This document shows positions 1-11,200 of a DNA stretch of 64,000 nt, in pieces. The stretch is from positions 9,338,001 through 9,402,000 of the forward strand of contig JAILWY010000009.1 in the NCBI GenBank assembly GCA_022113835.1, written 5' to 3'. Numbering within the stretch: the stretch's first letter is position 1; each line of letters starts with the position of its first letter. Source of the DNA: Atopsyche davidsoni. Taxonomy: Eukaryota; Arthropoda; Insecta; Trichoptera; Hydrobiosidae. Below the pieces are notes generated by a model, which was given only the letters and a program-made list of their open reading frames with translations, was not told where the DNA came from and ran no database searches. The position numbers were made by a program, and so were the translations under genes.

Positions 1-2030
1 TAAACAACTTTCAAGAAAAAACATATTAAATTAAATGTTTAAGACGTCATTTGATACGCCACAAAAAGTACTTTTATTACAAAAAGAAAAATCATTTATA
101 TTTGTTTCATTCTTGTATTTTACTTCCCATTTTTTTATGTGGAAAGTCTTACTGGCAACATAAGTAATCTTATCTAATAAAACTAAACAATCTGACTATT
201 TTTTATTGCTGTAAATGCATTTATTTATGCAATCTCATGCACATACATATCGGTTTTTGACAATTTATAATATTACAAGATTGAAAAATTCTACAATAAT
301 TATTAAAAAAAAAAAAAAGCTTTCAATATCGATTTTAAATAATAAAAAATAGATGAGTCGTTTTTTTTATAAAAAAACAAAAAATATTTGATTAGACCTA
401 CGCAATTAATTTTTGGCATTAGCTTGGACCAGAATTAGCCTTTGTTGAAGCTCACGTTCGGAAGTTCACCGCTGTAATATGATTTATCATCTTTAGTAAC
501 GCCTAGTTTTGAGTTTGTTTTCACAATTATTCGCAGACGGAACATGTGTTTTCTGCTTAGTTGGCAACACAAATCCGACCTTTTTGGGCATTATACAAAG
601 TGTTCAAGGAGTTTCCACAAGTATATTGAGCAATCAGTCAACATAATATAAACAATTTACTTGATTGTGTCTACCGTTGATTTCGTGATTAATTTTCAAA
701 TCATAAATTTGCAGAAACTTTGTAGGCTTGATTATAATTAAAACAGCCGGCTTGAATCGCCCGTGCAGCCGGAAGTCAGACCGAATTGGTAGCGCGCAGC
801 AGAAAAAAGCTGCCATAAAGCTCTAACAGCTCGGAAATTGCAAATTGCCTCCTTAAACGGAATTTCGTAAGTAAATTAAAAAAAACACAACGGATTACAG
901 AGAAATTTACATTGGGCAAATAAAAATAAAGAATTTGTTTGAAACACACACATATATTTTAATGCGATTTTAATATTATATGTTTTTAATAATAGGTTTT
1001 TAATATATTTTAAGAAATAATTGTTAGGGTATTTGAACTAAAATATTCCTTTTTTTAATATAAAAACTTAGTCTATTGATAATTACAAATTACAAAGTAC
1101 AAAGAAAGGTTCCTTTGTCAGGTCATATAATATTCTCTTGGGTTTCTCTTGAATAAAACCCCCCCAGGCTATTTGTAAGACAAGTCATATGGCTGGAAAC
1201 AAACTCTGAACTACTGTAAAAGTATAAAAATGAATTAGGTACACTAACATAAATATACCTCCCTCTAAAGTAAATAAACCTTGGCAAGAGAGCACAGAGG
1301 CATTGTGAAAAAAAGTAGTCTTTTGTGTTTCAGAGACTTTATACTCCAACGCGAATTGGACCGCCCCTTTTGGAACAAATTTCTTCGCTGTAAAAATATG
1401 TTCAAATAGACGATAATAACATTTATCCAACCGATATCGTATTGAAAGGAATCTATTATGTTTTATCTTATAATAATACGTAGATTTTGCCATAAAAAAG
1501 TTTCTCAAGACTGCCGTAAGTGGGTAATATAAGTAAGAAATCTAGCTGAATATTCAGTGCCATTTCCTTTGCATAAACCGAAGTCATAATGTGTCTCATG
1601 TGAGTTTAATCATAAATCCGAACGCCAAAATTTATAACCTTCAGAGGTAACTTCAGATCTTTTAATTGCAATTGAGATAACATTTTTTAGATTATGCAAA
1701 TCTTTACAATTAAAAATATGATAGATATTTTTATTGTAAAAATCGTATATTATAAAAAATATACACGTTTCAAAAATAAATTTTACCATACTTTTCGTTC
1801 ACATTTTTTTCTAGAAAGTGTTTTTTTAAATTTTTAAATGAATACTGAGATTATTCGTAAAATTTGTTATTGTGATTGATTTGTTGAGTAAATTTTTATA
1901 CTAATATTTTAGCAGAATATTTGAAAGTACATTTTCAAGATTCAGTAAATTGCGTATTTTAAGAGTGTTTGTCATTTTATTTGATGTTTTATAACAATGA
2001 GTTTGATGACAATCGCTTGTCTTCTTTCAG
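1..2030 (+). other. agrin intron, 5' part outside window
   Basis: AT-rich non-coding sequence ending at the acceptor of the first visible FS exon. Short open frames on the minus strand (around 634-816 and 1185-1508) have no recognisable motif and no coding composition. No repeat with clear ends was recognised. Confidence 0.6.
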
Positions 2031-2246
2031 ACCCGTGCGCCGGTGTGACGTGCCCCGAGCCCGAGGTGTGCCAGCTGGACGCGGCCCGCACCCCCGCCTG
2101 TCGGTGCGCGGAGCCCTGCCCGCTGGAGTTTGTGCCAGTTTGCGGATCTGATGGGAAAACCTATTCGAACGAGTGCCAGGCGAGAAGGGAGGCGTGCCGA
2201 AGCCGGAGACAGCTCCGTATCATCTACCGGGGGCAGTGCAGCTCTG
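2031..2246 (+). CDS. agrin: agrin exon: FS/Kazal domain 1 of window
   Basis: Encodes one complete follistatin-like domain of 72 residues. It begins DPCAGVTC, carries the Kazal core VCGSDGKTYSNEC, and ends YRGQCSS. The acceptor is a pyrimidine-rich stretch ending in CTTTCAG at 2030 and the donor is GTAAGC at 2247. It is a phase 1-1 symmetric exon, the usual form for shuffled extracellular modules. The exon is GC-rich against AT-rich intron. It is the first agrin exon visible here. The preceding intron runs off the window start, so earlier domains lie upstream. Confidence 0.92.
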
Positions 2247-5200
2247 GTAAGCTACTGACTCTATGAAACTGATCTATTGATGTAACTATTTGAATACTCA
2301 CATGGATCCAATTAATAATAATAACTCTCTATACTCTTCTTCGTCCAATAATGCTTGGGGATCAGCGTCCTCGATTGTTGTTGGTCTTCCGCAGCGCTGT
2401 TTGTTATCAGTGTTGAAATCGCCACTTCTGAAGCGTTCAAACCAATTTTCTCAGGTAATTTTCAATGGTGCATGTTCGCCATAGGCCTCCTCAAGCAAAC
2501 GACGTGCTTCAGTTGCATTTTTTTTATCAAGTTAAAGCAGAAAAGCAAAGCTTCCCGCAAATGCTGTTTTTTTGGGACAGAACTCGACGTCTTCATTGTT
2601 AAAAAATACATTATTGGGTTGTGATATGTGTTGGTATTATGACTGTTTATTATTGACAGATATCTAAGATATTAATAAAATACAAGTTTAGACATTTATG
2701 CCGACTAAATATGTCGTTTAAGAGTTTATAATTACCTAATTAAATTTATTGTATCACATACATTGTTTCAAACTCTCCATATTGGCGACGGAGGGCTAGG
2801 TATATCCTCGGAGGAGGCTCTAGCTCACCTTCTTTCCTCTTCGGTGTTTAGCTTACAAATTCGCCAAGGTTCATAAGCTATCAGTGGACTGTATATTAGG
2901 TAAATTCAAAGACTTCGTTCTTATAAACTTTTATTTTAAACTTTATTACAAACTTAGTTATAATATATGATTTCCAGACATGTTACATTTAACACTTTTA
3001 TAAGACACTTATTTAAAAGACTTTCACTTTGAACCGACAACAGGGGTCGGTAACTTAACACTTTCGCTTTGATCGCGAACTTCTTTAGGTGACTACGAAC
3101 GTCACAATATACTTCCGAACTCGCGGCGGTATATTCACTGAGATTTGTAAGATCTCAACTTTAATTACGGCAGGTACGAACATTTCGTCACCTCACCGGA
3201 CCTAACGGCGGAACGGAATTCGCGTTTACCGGAGTGTCATCTTACGGGCATCGTAACCCCGTGAAGACATGTTGAACACTAGCCCTTTGGGGGCTCTCAC
3301 TGGTCTTTTATACGGTTTCAGAACAAAGGAAAAGATGTGTTTTCCTGTTCACATTCCTAGTTATCTTAAGTACTTTTCTAATCATCAGAAATACTATTAG
3401 TAATTCGTAGACTATATCAATAACACAAATATTTAATATACTTAATTATTTTTCTAGTTTAAACAGATCGACTTACTCGCATATGTAAGTCGTTAAAAAT
3501 GAATTATAATATGGCGACTCTCTAGAGTCCCATGAGATTGGCTTTCAATTGATTAGGATGTTTATCCTCTGCACCTATGAAAATAATAATATTTTCCGAT
3601 GCATTTCAATGCGGTGACATAACGCGGGTATTCACCATTTTAAACATAATATTTTACTAAAAGGGCAATGACTTAGCGGCCGTTTATTACGTTAACAATA
3701 ACAAATAACATCTAGATTAAATTCAAACTTAAAATAATCTATTCTACCATCGGGTTGGTAACATACCCTACCACGTAAAAAAATAGCTTTTTTACCAAAA
3801 TAATAATCGCCAACACGATGTGCGATGTAACACACGTTCTAACACGATCATCTAACTGTCCGAAACTTCACAAGATGTCTTCAGCTTCCTTTGGGAAGTT
3901 CTGAGCTCGATCGGACGGCGCGCTGTTGTGGAGCGGCGTTCGATTCAATCGAACGCTCTCGGTTGTCTCGTTCTGGCGGGTGTGGCGTCCCTTTGTTAGG
4001 GCGGCAAGTTCGGGCAGTACAGCCCGAGGCAGCAGGGCGGCGGCGGCGCAAGGGCGGCGGCGGCAGGGCTCAGGGCGGCAGGGCTCAAGCGACAAGGCAT
4101 GAGCGGGTCTGGAGTGGTGAGGCCCAGGCGGTAAGGCCTGGGTCTGCAGGGCCTAGGCGGAGCCTAGGCGGCAGGGCGGCGGCACCAGGGCGGCGGCGCC
4201 ACAAGGGCGGCGGCGGCGCATTCAGGGCGTGGCTCGACCAGGCAGTAAGGCCTGGGGTGCGGGTTTCAGGGCGGCGCGTCTGGGCGGGGCGGGGCCCAGA
4301 ACCGCGTTCGGTGTGGCAGGAGCCGGGCGCGTTCAGCGGGCGCCGGGCTCGCGATGTGCACTCATCACTGCAGAGTGCAGGTAGCTTGCGTCAGCGGGAT
4401 GCTTGGTGGCAACACAACATTGAATATGTGTGCAAACGTCAATCACTTTGACAGTTTAGAGAACATCTGGTGATCTCGCTGGCGGTTCTGGCTCGACTGG
4501 CCTATTTTTTATTGAACTCGGTCGCGCACGCGACTTGAGGGTGCGGGCGCGGGGTCTGGTCATTTGTTTACAGATTCCGTGTTCCCGTCTCTGAGTCTCA
4601 AGTGGCTTCGACTCATTTGTTTATATTTGCTATCGGGCGCTCGACCTGAGGGAGCGAGCGGGGTGCGCGGGGGGTCGCCGATGACAGATGCAGGTTTGTC
4701 ATCTGCGACTCGCATCAGCTTTGGCCTTATTGTTTATATTTGAAAGGTTATTCAACTCACAGCTGTGCGTTCTGTTTATATTTTATCAGTGGCGAGATTT
4801 ATACATCTCCCTTTTCTGTGCAGTGCACTTTGTTGTGGTACAATTATCCTGTACCCGGTCTACGTATTTTTCGCAATTTATTTTCAGAGCCAATTCCAGT
4901 GCAGCAGGCGCCTTTCGTTTCTGGTGGTGGCTTGTCTTGCGGTGGTGGCATTGTGTTGTACTCAAGCGCGAGCCCTTTCGGCTGTGACACGACATGAGCG
5001 CAGTCGGGGGCATTGAACCCGACATCAGCTGTTCGATAGTTATTTTTTGTTAACTCTTCGAACGATTTCCCAAACGAGACTTCACTGAATGCGTTTTTAT
5101 CATACGCGGTCTCGCGCGGCCTCGTAACATTTACGGGCAAATGCAATCTTTGCATTTTCACGGGCAAAACATCTACACCTTTCATGGGGTAGTTCGACCC

Positions 5201-8200
5201 GTCAGTTTCTTGATCGTGAGGCATTCGCGATGGCTTCTTCACGGGCAAGATTTCATTTATTATATTCACGTGACGCACTATCTCAGGCGGCGTCGGAATG
5301 CATTTAACCGGCTGTACTTTATGCAGCGGCGTGGGCGTAATATTTAAGCATTCTGTGACATCTTTCGACCAGCTACCTTCTCGAAGGTGCGGCATCAGCG
5401 GCAACTCCTCGGCTGTCGAGATGTCGTTCGTTGGGGCGTCTCGGCGCATGGGTCTGGGCGGCGAGACGCTTCGGGCCGGCTGTAATTTATGCAGCGGCGT
5501 GGGCGATGTTTGCATCGACATGGGGGGCGGTTCTTCAGCCATCGGGATTTCTGCGATGGTGATTCCGCGTCGCGCTGTTTTGAGCGGTGTCCTGGGCAGT
5601 GACACTTCGGCTGGCGTGACGTTATCAGTAGGAGCGCCCTGACCCGCTAGTTTGTGCGGTGTCAGGACTCCTCGGGTTGCCCGCACAGCTTGAAGAGGCG
5701 CAGGCGGCGGCTCTCCGGCTGGCGTGACGTCAGTGGCGGCGCCCCGACCCGCGAGTTCGTGCGGCGTCAGGACGCTTCGGACCATTTGCACGGCATGCAA
5801 AGGCATGGGCGGAATCTTCAAGCTTTCCCCAATTTCACTCGACCAGCCACCTTCTCGAGGATGCGGCATCAGCGGCAACTCCTCGGCTGTCGAGATTTTA
5901 TTCATTATGTCGTCGCGGCGCACTGGTTTGTGCTGCGCCGGGACGCTTCGGGCCGTCTGCACCTCATGCAGCGGCTTGGGCGGAGTTTTTATCCATTCCG
6001 CTACTTCACTCGACCAGCCATTTTCTCGAGGATGCAGCATCAGCGGCGTCTCCTCGGCTGTCGAGATTTCATTTGGGGCGACGTCGCGGCGCACAGGTTT
6101 GGACGGCGCCGGGTCGCTTCGGACCGCTTGCTTATCTAGCAGCGGCTTGGGCGGAGACTGGCTCTCCGCAATTTCACTCGACAACCCATTTACGTGAGGG
6201 TGCAGCTCCTCGGGTGTCGAGATGTCTGTGTTTACATTTTCTCGAAGAGCGCTTTCAGTTTGTAATTCTTCAAGCTCTGCTTCGAGAAGTGTTGACTTTG
6301 GTTGCCGTATTTTTTCTATTTGTACGTCAAAACGGGCTAATTTCATTTGTTCTTTAAGATCTATCATTTTTAGTCGGGAATTCAAGATTTCTTCCTGAAT
6401 TTTTGCCCTTTCTTCCTGAGCCTTTGCCCTTTCTTCTTCTAATTCAAACATGATCTGAAGCTTCTTCGCCATTCTGACATAGTGTGCGTAATTGCTCATT
6501 GATGATCGACAGCTGAGTTTTTCGGTCGGGAAGGCGGTCACGGCGGCGGTCGCGGCGGCGGTCGAGGCGGCGGTCACGGCGGCGGTCACGGCGGCGGTCG
6601 AGACGGCGGTCACGGCGGCGGTCACGGCGGCGGTCGAGACGGCGGTCACGGCGGCGGTCGCGGCGGCGGTCGAGACGGCGGCCACGGCGGCGGTCACGGC
6701 GGCGGTCGTGGTTTCCCCTTCCTGACTTCTGGCAGCTTCTGAGCGTGTAACAACCATCTTTGGATGTTGCAACTATGGCTCCAGTTCCTGGCTTCAAATC
6801 TGGTTTCAGATTTAGCTTCAAAGATCCATATGTTTCTAGTTAGATCCGGTTCGAAGGACCAATATTGGCGACGGAGGGCTAGGTATATCCTCGGAGGAGG
6901 CTCTAGCTCACCTTCTTTCCTCTTCGGTGTTTAGCTTACAAATTCGCCAAGGTTCATAAGCTATCAGTGGACTGTATATTAGGTAAATTCAAAGACTTCG
7001 TTCTTATAAACTTTTATTTTAAACTTTATTACAAACTTAGTTATAATATATGATTTCCAGACATGTTACATTTAACACTTTTATAAGACACTTATTTAAA
7101 AGACTTTCACTTTGAACCGACAACAGGGGTCGGTAACTTAACACTTTCGCTTTGATCGCGAACTTCTTTAGGTGACTACGAACGTCACAATATACTTCCG
7201 AACTCGCGGCGGTATATTCACTGAGATTTGTAAGATCTCAACTTTAATTACGGCAGGTACGAACATTTCGTCACCTCACCGGACCTAACGGCGGAACGGA
7301 ATTCGCGTTTACCGGAGTGTCATCTTACGGGCATCGTAACCCCGTGAAGACATGTTGAACACTAGCCCTTTGGGGGCTCTCACTGGTCTTTTATACGGTT
7401 TCAGAACAAAGGAAAAGATGTGTTTTCCTGTTCACATTCCTAGTTATCTTAAGTACTTTTCTAATCATCAGAAATACTATTAGTAATTCGTAGACTATAT
7501 CAATAACACAAATATTTAATATACTTAATTATTTTTCTAGTTTAAACAGATCGACTTACTCGCATATGTAAGTCGTTAAAAATGAATTATAATATGGCGA
7601 CTCTCTAGAGTCCCATGAGATTGGCTTTCAATTGATTAGGATGTTTATCCTCTGCACCTATGAAAATAATAATATTTTCCGATGCATTTCAATGCGGTGA
7701 CATAACGCGGGTATTCACCATTTTAAACATAATATTTTACTAAAAGGGCAATGACTTAGCGGCCGTTTATTACGTTAACAATAACAAATAACATCTAGAT
7801 TAAATTCAAACTTAAAATAATCTATTCTACCATCGGGTTGGTAACACTCCATGCTTTAAAAAAGTTTTTAAGAGTGGGTGCACTTTGTTTTTTTCCGTTT
7901 GTGATTTTCACAATTCAGCGGTCAAATTCACGTTGCAAAACGAGAGTACCTGAATATCAAAAGTTACATTTTAAATGTCTGAGCCGTGGCTAGTACCTTT
8001 TTTTTTGTTTGCGACATTTGCACCCCGCACCCAGGATCGCGCTTGAACACTCAATGGGTTGCGGGAGCGTATCCTTTATTCGGGGCTTCATATAACTCGG
8101 CTTCACATGTCCTTCAAGGACTTTCTTCTGCTCCGCCTCCGTGGCGTGCTCCTTGTCCTCGTCTTCTTGTGCTCCCGCCGCTGGGTAGCGGCGGGTTCAG

Positions 8201-11200
8201 AAGAAGACGCTGCTCTTCGTTCCCCGAGTGCTCGCAGGAGACGTGCGGATGGGAGAAGTAATCCGCACGTCTCGCGCTGTCCGCTCCGTGGTGCCCTCCT
8301 TGGGCGGCTCGCGTAGTGCCTTTCTCCGGGTCTTGTCGGGTCTTGCCTGTTCCGCGCCAGGGCCCAGCGATTAGCGTCGCTGGTGGGCTCCCTGTCGCGA
8401 CAATGTCTCCTTCTTCCTGGTCCTCGGTTCCTGCCACTGGAGCGCGGCGGGTCCGGAGGACGCAGCTCTCGTTCGCCCGGGTGCTGGTGGAGGGCGTGCG
8501 GGCGTGCGGGCGAACCACTGCCCGGACGCCAATCACTGTCCGCTCCGGGTGGGGCCCTCCTCGGGCGGCGCACGTCGGGCCTTTCTCGTGTCGGGGCTAT
8601 CTCTCCGTGTTGCGCATCAGGCCTCAACGATTTGCATCGCTGGGGGGCTCCCTGACGCGGCTGAGTCTCCATCCATAGAGGCGTTTTGGATGGAGAACCC
8701 GGTTGCATCTCAGGTTACCAGCAGCAGGGCGATTCTGTCGGGGACTATTCGACCGTCTCGCCCGACTGCTCCCACCGCGAGGAGGTCTGAGTCTGGCTTC
8801 GCACCCCGTGGCTAGTACCTGGGGGAGTGGTCTACCACGGCAGCTGTGACACGGTGAGTCTCATTGCAGGGGTGAACCCGTGTGAGAGCACCAAGTGCCA
8901 GGCGTCCGAGGAGTGCAGCATCGACAAGTTCGGCATCGCCCGCTGCGAGTGCGGGCCGGAGTGCGAGCCGGTCATGCGGCCCGTGTGCGCGGCGGACGGG
9001 CGCACCTTCCCATCCGCCTGCGAGCTGCGCCGCGCCGCCTGCCAGGCCAAGATGCCCATCGAGGTGGCCCACGCCGGCGTCTGTGGTGAGTATCAAATCC
9101 AGCCTGGCGAAGCCCCTGTGCTGCCAGTCCATAACTTTTATCAGTCCGTTGAGAAATGCTGACCGAAGAAACCGCCTCTAATATTCGCCTCTAAAATCTA
9201 AAATGTAGATTCTGATCACACCCAGGTCATTTATATCAGTCTTTCAGAATCTAAGCAACTGCCAGCAAAAGCTTAAAGTTGTTATTATTTTGAATATTTC
9301 TTCATATTTATTTACTCTCAAGCAATGAATCAACATTTGTTTCATTGAAAATTTATTATTTAAAATTGAATGAAAGTTATGCGTGCTAAAATGTGCTGTT
9401 GTACTCAAAATAATATACACGTATTTCTCTAAATATGGCTCGATGCTTTATGATTAAGTTACTTGAATTTAATGACAGGATTAACCTGGTTAATTACCAG
9501 GTAGATTAGCACGAACATGGTTTTAATCATGTTCATGATATCACGTATTGACTATTTCTCGTATTATGTAAACAACATTGTGACAAATTGAATTAAAGTT
9601 CTGAAACTCTGAAAATATAAAATAGTTTGGTTCCTTAAACTTATTAGACGTAACAGTCTTTAAACAAAAAAATATAATTGTAAATAAAAATTGCCAGCCA
9701 TTAGCTCTTAAGAAATATTTGTATAGTAATAGTGTATGTGTAAAAGTTAATAACAGAGTCATATATACTCGTATACAAGAACCAACAATTCGATTATTTA
9801 TTTATTCGTACGTGTCCGTTCTCTAGTTATCGACTTCATCGTATTTAGTAAGAGACTTCTCAAATTCTGTAACTTGGGTGAAGCTATCACCTGTGTCAGG
9901 TATATAATAATTTGAATATTCCAATAAAAATTCTAGCAATCAGACTGGCACTGAAGTATAAACTTTAGTTTCACCGCACTATGGCTAGGTAAAATACTCA
10001 GAAAACAAAAAAATACTATAACCCAGCCACGCTTACAAGTCGGGTTTATGTGGGGTTTCTTTTAAGGGTTTTTTTTCACTGCGGTAAATAAAAGGTTTAG
10101 GGTTTCGCGTTAGGTTCGAGACTTACTTTTTATCCTTCTTTTATCAGTTGCACAAGTGCATTTCCCAAGACGCGCCGTTAAAGTTACTCGTAAACGTGAA
10201 CTATTTATTGCAATTAATTGTGCAGTCTTACCCTAAAACGATTAAAGCCATTTTGATAAAATAAGAATGAATAATTTAAAAACTATATATTTGCTTGATT
10301 TTAATTTTTACATCAGTCATGTCAAAGATACGGCCCGCGATCGCAAGGTGTCACAGAAAGAAGAATTATATTTTTTAGAGCTTTTAGACTTCACTCGATT
10401 TCTCTACGGAAATTTTAAAATGCGCACGTTACATTTATAAGTAATTTCAAGGGCAGCGCGTGCCTAGACAATCTGATCACGGAATTCAACAATAGTTTTG
10501 AAGACTTCCACAAAATGAATGAAATGGAATTCCCAATTTTCAACAATCCATTCATTTTTGAAGCTTCACAGGCACCAGTTCACTTGCAAATGGAGTTGAT
10601 AGATCTTAAATCGGACAGTATTTTGAAAGAAAAATTTAAAGAGGTTAACGCTCTTACATTTTATACACAATATTTCGATAAGTTTGGATAACTACCCGGA
10701 ATTAAAAAAGCATGCAGCACGCATTTTGTGCATGTTTGGTAGTATCTACCATATATATGCGAGCAGATGTTTTTCGTCATGAAAATAAATAAGAACAAAC
10801 ATCGCACAAGACTTACGAATGAACATCTCCAATCAATTCTTAAAATAATTACAAGAAATATGATACCTGACATCAATGAGCTTGTCAAAAACAAGAGAAG
10901 TCAGGTACCTGGATCCTCGAGCTCAAAATAATTACCCTCTTTTATAACTTTGATATGATTTTTTAACAACCGTATATTATATACTATACTAGCGGATACC
11001 CGGCGTGTGCTACTACGCTGTTGAGGAGTTTCAGCAGCTCTCGCTGTAGTAGCTCTGGTTCAAACTTGTTCTAGACGTGCTTTTTTGTGGTGTTTCTACT
11101 CTCTCAACCTTTTTGACTCCAAACGCACTTTATGTTGTCCGGCAGTTTCGGCTGCTCTTTCGGCTCTTTTTCGTTTAGCATCTACTGTATTTCTTCTAAT

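Larger units (their letters stand above)
2780..7846 (-). mobile_element. non-autonomous LTR retrotransposon, BEL/Pao-like
   Basis: A 5,067-bp insertion on the minus strand. It has two 984-bp LTRs that look identical by eye, a 3,099-bp interior, and the 5-bp target duplication CTCCA at 2775-2779 and 7847-7851. Read on the minus strand, the LTR starts TGTTACC and ends CCAATA. One base inside the right (5') LTR is a primer-binding site matching the 3' end of insect tRNA-Tyr. The interior encodes one long coiled-coil and repeat protein. No protease, reverse transcriptase, RNase H or integrase was seen, so movement must rely on another element's enzymes. Assignment to BEL/Pao rests on the 5-bp duplication, the primer tRNA and the gag-like coiled coil; it is likely but not proven. 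Confidence 0.88.
7999..8805 (-). mobile_element. GC-rich non-LTR retroposon, 807 bp
   Basis: Flanked by a perfect 15-bp target duplication, CCGTGGCTAGTACCT, at 7984-7998 and 8806-8820. A T-run directly after the left copy is the poly(A) tail of a minus-strand insertion. This is target-primed (LINE-machinery) insertion. The body is strongly GC-rich against AT-rich flanks and contains two diverged copies of a block of about 258 bp. AATAAA lies near its 3' end. No reverse transcriptase is present, so it is a truncated or non-autonomous element; its family was not recognised. Confidence 0.85.

Noticed and set aside
1185..1508. 107-codon minus-strand open frame in the first intron
   Set aside because: No motif, composition like the surrounding AT-rich intron, no splice or promoter context.
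3891..4451. 186-codon plus-strand frame, Gly/Arg/Ala-rich
   Set aside because: It overlies the low-complexity GC block of the LTR element and runs against the element's sense; it is best explained by composition.
5298..6357. Several plus-strand frames of 60-160 codons
   Set aside because: They are antisense shadows of the 642-codon element ORF and inherit its 171-bp periodicity.
8059..8815. Plus-strand frames across the GC-rich retroposon
   Set aside because: The target duplication and poly(A) show the element is on the minus strand; plus frames are by-products of high GC.
8812..9132. Minus-strand frames across FS exon 2
   Set aside because: The plus-strand Kazal domain with matching splice phases explains the open minus frames.
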